Source: Symbiodinium natans (Eukaryota; Sar; Dinophyceae; Suessiales; Symbiodiniaceae). Taken from it: a stretch of DNA of 10,000 bases. The position numbers were made by a program, and so were the translations under genes. The stretch is taken from the NCBI GenBank assembly GCA_905221605.1, contig CAJNDS010001435.1:650001-660000 (forward strand). Reading direction: 5' to 3'. Each line of letters opens with the position of its first letter. Positions within the stretch are counted from its first letter, which is position 1. A model generated the notes under the pieces. The model was not told the origin of the DNA. It saw nothing but the letters and a program-made list of their open reading frames with translations, and searched no databases. Below are positions 4,652-9,727 of the stretch, piece after piece.

Positions 4652-4794
4652 TGCACAGGCTCTGAGGCCGGAACGTGGTGGCGGCGGTCGTCGTCGTGGT
4701 CGTCGTCGTCGTGGTTCTCGTGGTTATGCCAGCCTCCGACTGGTGGCAGTGTGCACAGCATGACCGCCACCCAAAGAAACCAAACAGATGCCAA
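4647..4794 (-). CDS. Candidate exon, poly-Thr linker (or hydrophobic/His-Asp frame)
   Basis: Minus-strand acceptor tttagcttcag precedes T TGG CAT at 4794, and ATGGAG/GTTCAGGG is the donor (4646-4645). One frame reads WHLFGFFGWRSCCAHCHQ, then a run of nine Thr, AATTFRPQSLC. Thr tracts of ACG/ACC codons are typical dinoflagellate linkers, and this frame agrees in phase with three downstream exons. A second frame is also open: a hydrophobic stretch (ASVWFLWVAVMLCTLPPVGG), possibly membrane-spanning, followed by His/Asp-rich residues. It agrees in phase with the upstream exon. I prefer the Thr frame but cannot settle it. The donor lies within the terminus of the adjacent MITE-like element. Confidence 0.45.
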
Positions 4795-4800
4795 CTGAAG

Positions 4801-4876
4801 CTAAACCCTAAACCCTAAACCCTAAACCCTGAACCCTGAACCCTAAACCCTAAACCCTAAACCCTGAACCCTAAAT
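4801..4876 (-). repeat. Interstitial telomeric tract filling a short intron, C-rich on plus
   Basis: Ten CCCTAAA/CCCTGAA units make up nearly the whole predicted intron between exons 4888-4965 and 4647-4794. Confidence 0.93.
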
Positions 4877-4887
4877 CCGGTCCGTGC

Positions 4888-4965
4888 CTCCTTCTTTCGC
4901 TCTTCTTGCACGGCTTTTGCGCGACTCACGCGCGCCGAGACAGAGGTGTCCAGGGGCACTGCCGC
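4888..4965 (-). CDS. Candidate exon, Lys/Arg/Glu-rich helix
   Basis: Minus-strand acceptor aaacccggaag precedes GCG GCA GTG at 4965. Twenty-six codons read AAVPLDTSVSARVSRAK, then AVQEERKKE. The donor is GAG/GCACGG (GC at 4887-4886, phase 0) or, ten bases further, ACCG/GATTTAGGG. The C-terminal half looks like a charged single helix or short coiled coil. GC donors are accepted in dinoflagellates. The exon is sandwiched between the 525-bp telomeric tract on its acceptor side and a short tract on its donor side. Confidence 0.52.
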
Positions 4966-4970
4966 CTTCC

Positions 4971-5494
4971 GGGTTTAGGGTCTAGGGTTTAGGGTTTAGG
5001 GTTTAGGGTTTAGGGGTTTAGGGTTTAGGGTTTAGGGTTTAGGGTTTAGGGTTTAGGGTTTAGGGTTTAGGGTTTAGGGTTTAGGGTTTAGGGTTTAGGT
5101 TTAGGGGTTAGGGTTTAGGGTTTAGGGTTTTGGGTTTAGGGTTTAGGGTTTAGGGTTTAGGGTTTAGGGTTTAGGGTTTAGGGTTTAGGGTTTAGGGTTT
5201 AGGGTTTAGGGTTTAGGGTTTAGGGTTTAGGGGTTTAGGGGTTTAGGGTTTAGGGTTTAGGGTTTAAGGTTTAGGGGATAGGGGTTTAGGGTTTGGGGTT
5301 TAGGGTTTAGGGTTTAGGGTTTAGGGTTTAGGGTTTAGGGTTTAGGGTTTAGGGTTTAGGGGTTTAGGGTTTAGGGTTTAAGGTTTAGGGGATAGGGGTT
5401 TAGGGTTTGGGGTTTAGGGTGTAGGGTTTCGGGTTTAGGGTTTAGGGTTTAGGGTTTAGGGTTTAGGGTTTAGGGTTTAGGGGTTTAGGGTTTA
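4971..5494 (+). repeat. Longest interstitial telomeric tract (about 525 bp)
   Basis: About 73 units, mostly perfect TTTAGGG. Variants (TTTAGGGG, TTTAAGG, GATAGGGG, TTTGGGG) recur as a set: the word TTTAAGGTTTAGGGGATAGG occurs near 5263 and again 114 bp later near 5377. This indicates segmental duplication within the array. On minus it is sense CCCTAAA up to the acceptor of the 4888-4965 exon. Confidence 0.96.
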
Positions 5495-5496
5495 CG

Positions 5497-5580
5497 GGCG
5501 ACATGCACGAGCTCATGGGGCCACGTCACTGATGCCTCTCAGACCTCAAAACCTCAAAGCGCAATACACTTTCAGGGAAT
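5497..5580. other. Unique island without a clear feature
   Basis: Minus-strand catcag and a GTAAACCC donor-like site near 5499 bracket a possible 30-50 nt exon, but two of three frames stop and codon content is unconvincing. I leave it unassigned. Confidence 0.4.
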
Positions 5581-5589
5581 GAACCCTGA

Positions 5590-5626
5590 AACCTAAACCC
5601 CAAAGCCTAAACCCTAAACCCTAAAC
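5590..5626 (-). repeat. Interstitial telomere-like tract, C-rich on plus
   Basis: Five CCCTAAA-type units on the donor side of the 5631-5749 exon. Confidence 0.88.
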
Positions 5627-5630
5627 CGGC

Positions 5631-5749
5631 CTTCGCATCCACCTTGCCAACAGATGAGGTGGCCTCAGGGTGCTCAGGTCCACCCTCAAGACAGCTGTCT
5701 TTGCTACACGCGGGGAATGCTTGAGGATAAGCTCGGCCAGTGGTGGAAG
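5631..5749 (-). CDS. Candidate exon, Ser/Thr/Gly-rich with two Cys
   Basis: Minus-strand ttttggcgag precedes CT TCC ACC ACT at 5749. The frame reads STTGRAYPQAFPACSKDSC, then LEGGPEHPEATSSVG and KVDAKA. Possible donors are AAG/GCCGG (GC at 5630-5629) and, twelve bases earlier, AAG/GTGGAT (GT at 5642-5641). A shorter form could start after gtgtag at 5703. Entry in phase 1 continues the phase-1 series upstream. A second frame (ELPPLAELILKHSPRVAK) is also open, so the frame is not certain. Confidence 0.4.
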
Positions 5750-5760
5750 CTCGCCAAAAT

Positions 5761-5828
5761 CACCCTAAACCCTAAACCCTAAACCTCTGGTGCCCCCCCC
5801 CCCCCCCCCCCAAAAAAAAAAAAAAAAA
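5761..5828. repeat. Short CCCTAAA tract plus C19-A17 homopolymers
   Basis: Three CCCTAAA units (5763-5784) are followed by 19 C (5793-5811) and 17 A (5812-5828). On minus this is T17-G19 within a predicted short intron (5750-5842). Homopolymer lengths may be affected by sequencing error. Confidence 0.85.
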
Positions 5829-5842
5829 TCGCGAAGATGGGC

Positions 5843-5929
5843 TCCCCGCGGATGCAAGCTCCTTGCTGCCACTCTTCGCCATGTTCTTCAGGCGTTCTCC
5901 CACCGTGGATGGTGCGACGCCGGTGCTTC
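5843..5929 (-). CDS. Candidate exon, 3' half of an exon split by an introner-like element
   Basis: Minus-strand accccttaaag precedes GA AGC ACC GGC at 5929. Twenty-eight codons include GVAPSTVGERLKNMAKSG and SKELASAG, helical and rich in Ala/Lys/Ser. The donor is probably GGGA/GCCC (GC at 5842-5841). The GGAAGCA at its start is repeated on the far side of the element 5935-6157, where TCTCACACATCGCAG joins in frame. Removing the element restores one continuous open frame (..SHIAGSTGVAP..). The short Ala-rich helical pattern after a ..FEVSNT.. strand resembles repeats in large dinoflagellate surface proteins. That resemblance is from memory, not a search. Confidence 0.57.
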
Positions 5930-5934
5930 CTTTA

Positions 5935-6157
5935 AGGGGTAGAAGGAGGGACCCCCAGAATGGACCCTTAATCTTATTTCCCTATGTACCCCCTGTATAT
6001 ACCCCTATATACCTAAGTAGCTAAATAGCCCCCAATTAACCCCTAAGACTCTCTTATTCCCCTATATACCCCCTATATATACCCCTATATACCGAAGTAG
6101 CCCCTAAATGACCCCCAACTAACCCCTAAGGTCAGAAGGGTCCCTCCTTTAGTCCCT
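5935..6157. mobile_element. Introner-like MITE with 8-bp target duplication
   Basis: Terminal inverted repeats match at about 16 of 20 positions (AGGGGTAGAAGGAGGGACCC against AGGGACTAAAGGAGGGACCC). An 8-bp direct repeat, TGCTTCCT, flanks it at 5924-5931 and 6158-6165. The interior is an 80-bp tandem duplication (5973-6052 and 6053-6132) of C/T/A-rich sequence with CCCCTATATA motifs. It has no coding capacity. The duplicated AG of the target (AGGAAGCA on minus) would serve as acceptor, giving an intron 5930-6163 that starts GA and ends AG. Confidence 0.8.
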
Positions 6158-6163
6158 TGCTTC

Positions 6164-6178
6164 CTGCGATGTGTGAGA
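6164..6178 (-). CDS. Candidate 15-nt exon, 5' part of the split exon
   Basis: Minus-strand acceptor cccccccag (C-rich tract) precedes TC TCA CAC ATC GCA G at 6178. The exon ends at the target-site copy next to the introner-like element, with a GA donor (G/GAAGCAAGG at 6163). It is phase 1 at both ends, matching 6681-6752 upstream and 5843-5929 downstream. Before the insertion, 6178-6164 plus 5929-5843 would have been one 102-nt exon. Confidence 0.42.
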
Positions 6179-6237
6179 CTGGGGGGGCTTAAGGACTGGG
6201 GGGCCGCGGGCACCCTAGACCTTCAAACCATCAGACC

Positions 6238-6315
6238 TTTTAGGGTTTAGGGTTTAGGGTTCAGGGTTTAGGGTTTAGGGTGTAGGGTTTAGGGTTTAGG
6301 AATTAGGGTTTAGGG
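6238..6315 (+). repeat. Interstitial telomere-like tract, G-rich on plus
   Basis: TTTAGGG with TTCAGGG, TGTAGGG and AATTAGGG variants. Sense CCCTAAA on minus in the acceptor half of intron 6179-6680. Confidence 0.9.
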
Positions 6316-6316
6316 T

Positions 6317-6528
6317 GAGACCCTAGGCCCTAAACCCTGACTTGGGCTTCGGGGCTAAGGGTCAAGGGCTTTGGGATATCGGGGGCTCGGGGAGCGCCAA
6401 CACCGTAAACACTTTAGTGTTTTGGGGCTGCAAGTTGAGGGAGTAGAGTCACTGGGAGGTTCACGGCTACATGGAAGCAGGGCTATGCGTGTGGTAACTA
6501 AAGTAGGATCCTCTGAAGTGTTCGGAGA
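6317..6528. other. Unique intronic island with small hairpin
   Basis: No convincing exon. AAACACT-TT-AGTGTTT at 6407-6422 is a perfect 7-bp stem. Decayed telomeric words appear at the left edge. A minus-strand acceptor-like caacttgcag near 6430 leads into no good frame. Confidence 0.45.
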
Positions 6529-6677
6529 CCCTAAACCCTAAACCCTGAACCCTAAACCCTAAACCCCAAACCCTAAACCCTAAACCCTAAAACCCTAAAC
6601 CCTAAAACCCTAAACCCTAAAACCCTAAAACCCTAAAACCTAAACCCTAAACCCTAAACCCTAAACCCTAAACCCTA
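6529..6677 (-). repeat. Interstitial telomere-like tract, C-rich on plus
   Basis: About 20 units alternating CCCTAAA with the 8-mer CCCTAAAA. The donor side of the 6681-6752 exon opens directly into it. Confidence 0.94.
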
Positions 6678-6680
6678 GTC

Positions 6681-6752
6681 CTGTGTTGCTGACCTCAAAC
6701 ACCAGCTTGGTGCCGGTAGTGGCCAGGCGCCTTCCTGAAGCGCTCGAGGCAC
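6681..6752 (-). CDS. Candidate exon, adhesion-like beta segment
   Basis: Minus-strand gagcacaag precedes GT GCC TCG AGC at 6752. The frame reads ASSASGRRLATTGTKLVFEV, then SNT. The donor is ACAG/GACTAGGG (GA at 6680-6679, phase 1) or GAG/GTCAGC twelve bases earlier (GT). It enters in phase 1, as do the exons on either side. A GRRLAT-type motif followed by a hydrophobic strand recurs, to my knowledge, in repeat-rich secreted dinoflagellate proteins. I could not search for it. Codon use is GC-rich and consistent with the neighbouring exons. Confidence 0.53.
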
Positions 6753-6780
6753 CTTGTGCTCTTGCTTTCGAGAGTTTTTC

Positions 6781-6854
6781 GGGGTTTAGGGTTTAGGGTT
6801 TAGGGTTTAGGGTTTAGGGTTTAGGGTTTAGGGTTTAGGGTTTAGGGTTAAGGG
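6781..6854 (+). repeat. Interstitial telomeric tract, G-rich on plus
   Basis: About ten nearly perfect TTTAGGG units. On minus, sense CCCTAAA 30 bp before the acceptor of the 6681-6752 exon. Confidence 0.95.
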
Positions 6855-6865
6855 AGAAAATACGC

Positions 6866-6930
6866 CCTAAACGCTGAACCCTAAACCCTAAACCCTAAAA
6901 CCTAAACCCTAAACCTTGAACCCTAAACCC
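6866..6930 (-). repeat. Interstitial telomere-like tract, C-rich on plus
   Basis: CCCTAAA units only 12 bp from the opposed G-rich tract 6781-6854. The two form a large imperfect inverted repeat that makes up most of the intron 6753-6947. Confidence 0.92.
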
Positions 6931-6947
6931 AACATCGTTCCCGGCGC

Positions 6948-7013
6948 CTGTCTTCACGGCAATGGAAGACTTGAGCCCTTTGGGCAGCTGCAGCACCTCA
7001 GCACCCACCAGGG
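6948..7013 (-). CDS. Candidate exon, Leu/Val/Lys-rich
   Basis: Minus-strand gatctgatgaag precedes CC CTG GTG GGT at 7013 (no pyrimidine tract, the weak point). The frame reads LVGAEVLQLPKGLKSSIAVK, then T. The donor is ACAG/GCGCCGG (GC at 6947-6946, phase 1). The alternative is GAT/GTTGGG (GT at 6933-6932), 14 bases downstream. With the GC donor the exon is phase 1-1 and joins to the next as ..IAVKTGASSASG... Alternating hydrophobic residues suggest a beta-rich extracellular fold. Upstream of the acceptor the same frame meets TGA, so a splice or start must lie here. Confidence 0.52.
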
Positions 7014-7045
7014 CTTCATCAGATCACGCTTCTCTAAGATGCTAA

Positions 7046-7227
7046 GGCTTAGGGTTCAGGGTTCAGGGTTCAGGGTTTAGGGTTTAGGGTTTAGGGTTTG
7101 GGGTTTGGGGTTTGGGGTTTGGGGTTTGGGGTTTGGGGTTTGGGGTTTGGGGTTTGGGGTTTGGGGTTTGGGGTTTGCGGTTTGCGGTTTGGGGTTTGGG
7201 GTTTAGGGTTTGGGGTTTGAGGTTTTT
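7046..7227 (+). repeat. Telomere-like tract dominated by TTTGGGG
   Basis: It starts with TTCAGGG and TTTAGGG units, then about 14 consecutive TTTGGGG units (7099-7170), two TTTGCGG and more TTTGGGG. The homogeneous variant block implies local amplification rather than random decay. Confidence 0.93.
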
Positions 7228-7266
7228 TGGCGACTAGTTAGTCCACTCGCCCCCAAGCACTAAAAC

Positions 7267-7343
7267 CTCCTATCCCCCGAATATGGCGCTCCCATTCTTC
7301 GCATGTTCTGGTGGATGGGGAATATTCGGCATTGCGGCGCATC
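7267..7343 (-). CDS. Candidate exon, Arg/Glu-rich
   Basis: Minus-strand ccaagaagagtag precedes G ATG CGC CGC AAT at 7343. Twenty-five codons read MRRNAEYSPSTRTCEEWE, then RHIRGIG, ending G/GTTTTAG (GT at 7266-7265). It enters in phase 2 and leaves in phase 1, agreeing with the next exon (6948-7013; ..RGIGALVGAE..). A perfect inverted pair, CCGAATAT (7277-7284) / ATATTCGG (7322-7329), lies within it. The ATG is not argued to be a start because an acceptor precedes it. Confidence 0.48.
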
Positions 7344-7399
7344 CTACTCTTCTTGGGGGCCCCCTTATGTTCGCAAACCCTCACGCAGGGCACTTACAA

Positions 7400-7472
7400 C
7401 CCTACCCACTACACCCTACACCCTAACCCCTCAACGCTACCCGCTGAACCCTGAACCCTAGACCCTCAACCC
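7400..7472 (-). repeat. Degenerate C-rich telomere-like tract
   Basis: CCCTACA, CCCTAAC, CCCTGAA and CCCTAGA words, strongly decayed, on the donor side of the 7481-7556 exon. Confidence 0.75.
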
Positions 7473-7480
7473 CGTGCTCA

Positions 7481-7556
7481 TTGGCAGGGCCGGGTGGCAC
7501 TGTTGAGGGTCACGCGAGCGGTTTCTGCGTTGGCCGCTGCGTTCCCTGCCGCATTC
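7481..7556 (-). CDS. Candidate exon, Ala-rich
   Basis: Minus-strand acceptor aaccctgacacccag precedes G AAT GCG GCA GGG at 7556. The frame reads NAAGNAAANAETARVTLNSA, then TRPCQ, before a TGA at 7480-7478. The donor is a GC (CCCT/GCCAATG at 7485-7484, or CG/GCCCTG slightly earlier); no GT fits well. The NAAGNAAANAE pattern resembles GKNATAVSENQ in the exon at 7928-8025, suggesting related modules. It lies between opposed telomere-like tracts, as do most other islands. Confidence 0.48.
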
Positions 7557-7589
7557 CTGGGTGTCAGGGTTTCGGGCTACAAAGGGATT

Positions 7590-7916
7590 AGGGACTAGGG
7601 GTTAGGCTTCAGGGTTCAGGGTTCAGGGTTTAGGTTTTAGGTTTTAGGTTTTAGGTTTTAGGGTTTAGGGTTTAGGGTTTAGGGTTTAGGGTTTAGGGTT
7701 TAGGGTTTAGGGTTTAGGGTTTAGGGTTTAGGGTTTAGGGTTTAGGGTTTAGGGTTTAGGGTTTAGGGTGTAGGGTTAGGGTTTAGGGTTTAGGGTTTAG
7801 GGTTTAGGGTTTAGGGTTTAGGGTTTAGGGTTTAGGGTTTAGGGTTTAGGGTTTAGGGTTTAGGGTTTAGGGTTTAGGGTTTAGGGTTTAGGGTTTAGGG
7901 TTTAGGGTTTAGGGCT
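7590..7916 (+). repeat. Long interstitial telomeric tract, G-rich on plus
   Basis: About 45 units, nearly perfect TTTAGGG from about 7655. At the left edge, three TTCAGGG and four TTTTAGG 7-mers form short homogeneous blocks. This is the one long tract on the donor side of an exon (7928-8025) that is CCCTAAA in the sense direction, an exception to the general polarity. Confidence 0.96.
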
Positions 7917-7927
7917 AGGACCCTTAC

Positions 7928-8025
7928 CTCAACTCAACCCTAGCTTCTCCAAGGTGAGGATGATTTTGGAGGTTTGCTTCTGGTTCTCGCTGACGGCGGT
8001 CGCGTTCTTGCCCGCCGTGCCATAC
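7928..8025 (-). CDS. Candidate exon, KNATAVSENQ-type module
   Basis: Minus-strand acceptor cttgcttttctcag (strong) precedes G TAT GGC ACG GCG at 8025. Thirty-one codons read YGTAGKNATAVSENQ, then KQTSKIILTLEKLGLS. An excellent donor, GAG/GTAAGG (GT at 7927-7926), follows, but an in-frame TGA (7931-7929) sits just before it. Either the true donor is an upstream GA (AGTT/GAGGTAAGG, or two codons earlier), or the stop is real. Codon use (GCG, ACC, GTC, AAG, CTC) is strongly coding-like. The segment looks helical. No named family. Confidence 0.57.
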
Positions 8026-8037
8026 CTGAGAAAAGCA

Positions 8038-8145
8038 AGCCCTAAACCCCAAACCCTAAACCCTAAACCCTCATCTACTCTGGCCCTGCCATCGCCTAAC
8101 GCTTTGGTGTCCCTAAACCCGAAACCCTAAACCCCAAACCCTGAA
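8038..8145 (-). repeat. Two short C-rich telomere-like tracts
   Basis: CCCTAAA-type units at 8040-8070 and 8111-8143 on the donor side of the Cys-rich exon 8178-8278, separated by 40 bp of unique intron. Confidence 0.85.
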
Positions 8146-8177
8146 AAAAGACCTGAATCCCAAACATGCAAACAAGC

Positions 8178-8278
8178 CGCAAGTCTTGGCAAGCACGAGC
8201 GCTTGCAATCACGGCTCCGGACGGACACGTCTTCATGTTCTTTCCCGGCTTGCAGGAGCCAGCTTTCACGCAGGTGAC
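8178..8278 (-). CDS. Candidate exon, Cys-rich secreted-type module
   Basis: Minus-strand acceptor gcactgggcttag precedes GTC ACC TGC GTG at 8278. The frame reads VTCVKAGSCKPGKNMKTC, then PSGAVIASARACQDL. Four Cys occur in 30 residues, with regular spacing like the Cys-rich exons at 9421-9516 and 9728-9858. Donors include CC/GTGATTGC (GT at 8212-8211, giving exactly 22 codons) and GCG/GCTTGT (GC at 8177-8176), which brings the next exon (8025) into phase. Cys density implies disulfides and an extracellular location. This is one of the most protein-like segments in the window. Confidence 0.58.
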
Positions 8279-8283
8279 CTAAG

Positions 8284-8557
8284 CCCAGTGCCTTCCACCC
8301 TTGACCTTAAACCAATCCCTTGTTGAGAAGTGTGGGCAGGGTTCCAAGGTTTGCGCAGGCTACAGATCCCCTCCCCAAAACCAGTCAGACCCCTATACTC
8401 TATTGGGGGTTGAGGGCTTTGGCTTGAGGATGATTGAGGATGAGGTGGCTAAGACCAATTTCCCGTTGCCCCCCCCCTCCAGGGCCTCGCCCCCCATTTT
8501 TTCTTTTTGGTGATCCAACCCCTCTCTTTTCCACGAACGCAACATACACTAAATATA
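8284..8557. other. Unique block, no assigned gene
   Basis: Telomere-free. A 70-codon plus-strand open frame (8301-8513) and a minus-strand one cross it, but composition is mixed and no splice-bounded exon stands out. C7 occurs at 8470-8476. It may be intron. Confidence 0.45.
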
Positions 8558-8602
8558 TCATAAAGACGCTGTGAACCCAAACACCCTTCGCTGACAAAAT
8601 GC

Positions 8603-8682
8603 GGTTGTTTGGCTGACTGGTGCGTCTTCGTTCACTGTACCCGGTTGCTTTTGCTTAATGGTGCGTCTTGGCTTACTGTGCG
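8603..8682. repeat. 40-bp tandem duplication
   Basis: Two head-to-tail copies: GGTTGTTTGGCTGACTGG.. (8603-8642) and GGTTGCTTTTGCTTAATGG.. (8643-8682). They share TGGTGCGTCTT and T(C/T)ACTGT at the same offsets. A period not divisible by three shifts the frame between copies, so it is probably not coding. Confidence 0.65.
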
Positions 8683-8690
8683 CCTGTTTC

Positions 8691-8850
8691 CACCTAACTT
8701 TTGGTAGATGTCTTGGATATCTCTGAGACAGAGCTTGGCCAGCTATGGTTTCGCTGAACGCTCGGCGGCGTCTGGGCAAGCGCCCCCACTCATAAAAGTT
8801 TATCAATGCCCTGACGACTGGGTCGAAGGATGCTAGACTCCCCCCCCCCA
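8691..8850 (-). CDS. Possible exon, Arg-rich, next to C10 tract
   Basis: The minus-strand frame reads SLASFDPVVRALINFYEWG, then RLPRRRRAFSETIAGQ, and looks protein-like. It lies one frame away from the Ser/Pro-rich segment at 8790-9140, and the two meet at a run of ten G (plus C10, 8840-8849). A length error or indel in the homopolymer, or a small intron, could link them. Splice borders are not clear. Beyond about 8690 the frame enters the tandem duplication and is doubtful. Confidence 0.33.
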
Positions 8851-9140
8851 TGTCTAGAGTCGGAAGCTGGGGATGCATCAAAAGGGATGTGCTTGAGGGC
8901 AGGCGTCATGTCCGCTACAAGGTCGGAAGCTTGACTCTTCGGCCGCTCAAGGAATGCAAGGCCTTTTAGGCTGAGGGTGTAGGCACCACCATGCTCAGGT
9001 GCAGCTGGCAGCTGCTGGGAACGATCGGTGCCTGCAAGTGACTGTTTCGGACTGGAACTTGCCCGAGTTGTCCAAGTTCGTCCGGGTGCACGTGACATTG
9101 CCTCGGCCGATTCCAGGGTAGTGCATGCTAAGCATGCATG
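8790..9140 (-). CDS. Candidate large exon, Ser/Pro/Ala-rich
   Basis: The longest telomere-free open frame is on the minus strand. It reads ESAEAMSRAPGRTWTTRASS, SPKQSLAGTDRSQQL, EHGGAYTLSLKGLAFLE and SQASDLVADMTPALKHIPF before the G10 run, then to a TGA at 8790-8792. The likely acceptor is tgcatgcttag near 9130. Low complexity suggests a disordered region. A second frame across 9000-9130 (PRQCHVHPDELGQLG) is also open, so the assignment is provisional. No family recognised. Confidence 0.4.
   Translation of the reverse strand, partial: HACLACTTLESAEAMSRAPGRTWTTRASSSPKQSLAGTDRSQQLPAAPEHGGAYTLSLKGLAFLERPKSQASDLVADMTPALKHIPFDASPASDSRHGGGESSILRPSRQGIDKLL
8833..8857. other. Hairpin with C10 loop
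   Basis: CTAGAC (8833-8838) pairs with GTCTAG (8852-8857) around a loop containing ten C. Such a structure is prone to slippage during replication and sequencing. Confidence 0.6.
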
Positions 9141-9205
9141 GGGCAGTTGCATTGATAGAGCTCAAGGCTTGGGGTTTAGGGCCTATACTTTCTGGGATCT
9201 CTTAC

Positions 9206-9266
9206 CAGGTGGTTTCCCAAGAGCTCTCGCAGCTTTCGGGGATATGTGGGGTGCCAGAATGAGGGT
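9206..9266 (-). CDS. Candidate 61-nt exon (frame ambiguous)
   Basis: Minus-strand caattgtctgag precedes ACCCTCATT at 9266, and ACCTG/GTAAGAG is a near-consensus GT donor (9205-9204). All three frames are open: HSGTPHIPESCESSWET, PSFWHPTYPRKLRELLG or LILAPHISPKAARALG. The PSFWHP frame agrees in phase with the upstream Cys-rich exon if that one ends at GGCTC/GTAGGT. The donor is the main evidence. Confidence 0.42.
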
Positions 9267-9301
9267 CTCAGACAATTGCGAGCCCGAAACCGAAGCCCTT
9301 G

Positions 9302-9419
9302 ACCCTAAACCCCAAACCCCAAACCTCAAACCCCAAACCCCAAACCCTAAACCCTAAACCCTAAACCCTAAACCCTAAACCCTACACCCTAAACCCTAAA
9401 CCCTAAACCCTAAACCCTA
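9302..9419 (-). repeat. Interstitial telomere-like tract, C-rich on plus
   Basis: CCCCAAA units at the left (9310-9345), then perfect CCCTAAA. On minus, sense TTTAGGG directly downstream of the exon at 9421-9516. Confidence 0.95.
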
Positions 9420-9420
9420 C

Positions 9421-9516
9421 CTACGAGCCTCCTTGCTCCGCTTCGGGCGTGCAGGGCTGCGGGCAGGTGTTCATCAGCTTGCCGCTGAACTTGGAGGTGC
9501 AGATCATCGCTTTTGC
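9421..9516 (-). CDS. Candidate exon, Cys-rich secreted-type module
   Basis: The minus-strand CCCTAAA tract ends in ctaagcag, followed at 9516 by GCA AAA GCG ATG ATC TGC. The frame reads AKAMICTSKFSGKLMNTC, then PQPCTPEAEQGGS, with three Cys and GC-rich codons. A TAG (9423-9421) ends the frame just before GTAGGG. The donor could be GGCTC/GTAGGTAGGG (GT at 9424-9423), removing the stop. A phase-1 frame (KSDDLHLQVQRQ) is also open but has no Cys. Borders lie within one or two bases of telomeric repeats on both sides. Confidence 0.55.
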   Translation of the reverse strand, partial: AKAMICTSKFSGKLMNTCPQPCTPEAEQGGS

Positions 9517-9520
9517 CTGC

Positions 9521-9597
9521 TTAGGGTTTAGGGTTTGGGGTTTAGGGTTTAGGGTTTAGGGTTTGGGGTTTGGGGTTTAGGGTTTAGGGTTTAGGGC
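9521..9597 (+). repeat. Interstitial telomere-like tract, G-rich on plus
   Basis: TTTAGGG and TTTGGGG units, sense CCCTAAA on minus running into the acceptor of the 9421-9516 exon. Decayed copies continue to about 9652. Confidence 0.93.
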
Positions 9598-9667
9598 TCA
9601 GGATTTAGGATTTAGGGGTTAAGGCTTAGGACTGAGGGCTGAGGGCTTAGGGCCACCGAGCTCTGAA

Positions 9668-9726
9668 ACCCTAAGCCCTATACCCTAAACACCTAACCCT
9701 GAATCCTTAAACCCTAAACTCTAAAA
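9668..9726 (-). repeat. Degenerate C-rich telomere-like tract
   Basis: CCCTAAG, CCCTATA, CCCTAAA and CCTTAAA words. With 9521-9652 it forms an imperfect inverted repeat spanning the intron 9517-9727. Confidence 0.85.
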
Positions 9727-9727
9727 C

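Noticed and set aside
4971-5494. CRISPR array or satellite with spacers
   Set aside because: The unit is a 7-mer without spacers, and the context is eukaryotic. The intervals between tracts vary in length and look like exons and introns.
8301-8513. Plus-strand ORF of 70 codons
   Set aside because: No splice context, no recognisable pattern, and opposite to all other coding-like signal.
9028-9357. Plus-strand ORF of 109 codons ending in repeated PQTPNLK
   Set aside because: Its 3' part is simply the CCCCAAA telomere-like tract in translation. The minus strand carries the better exons here.
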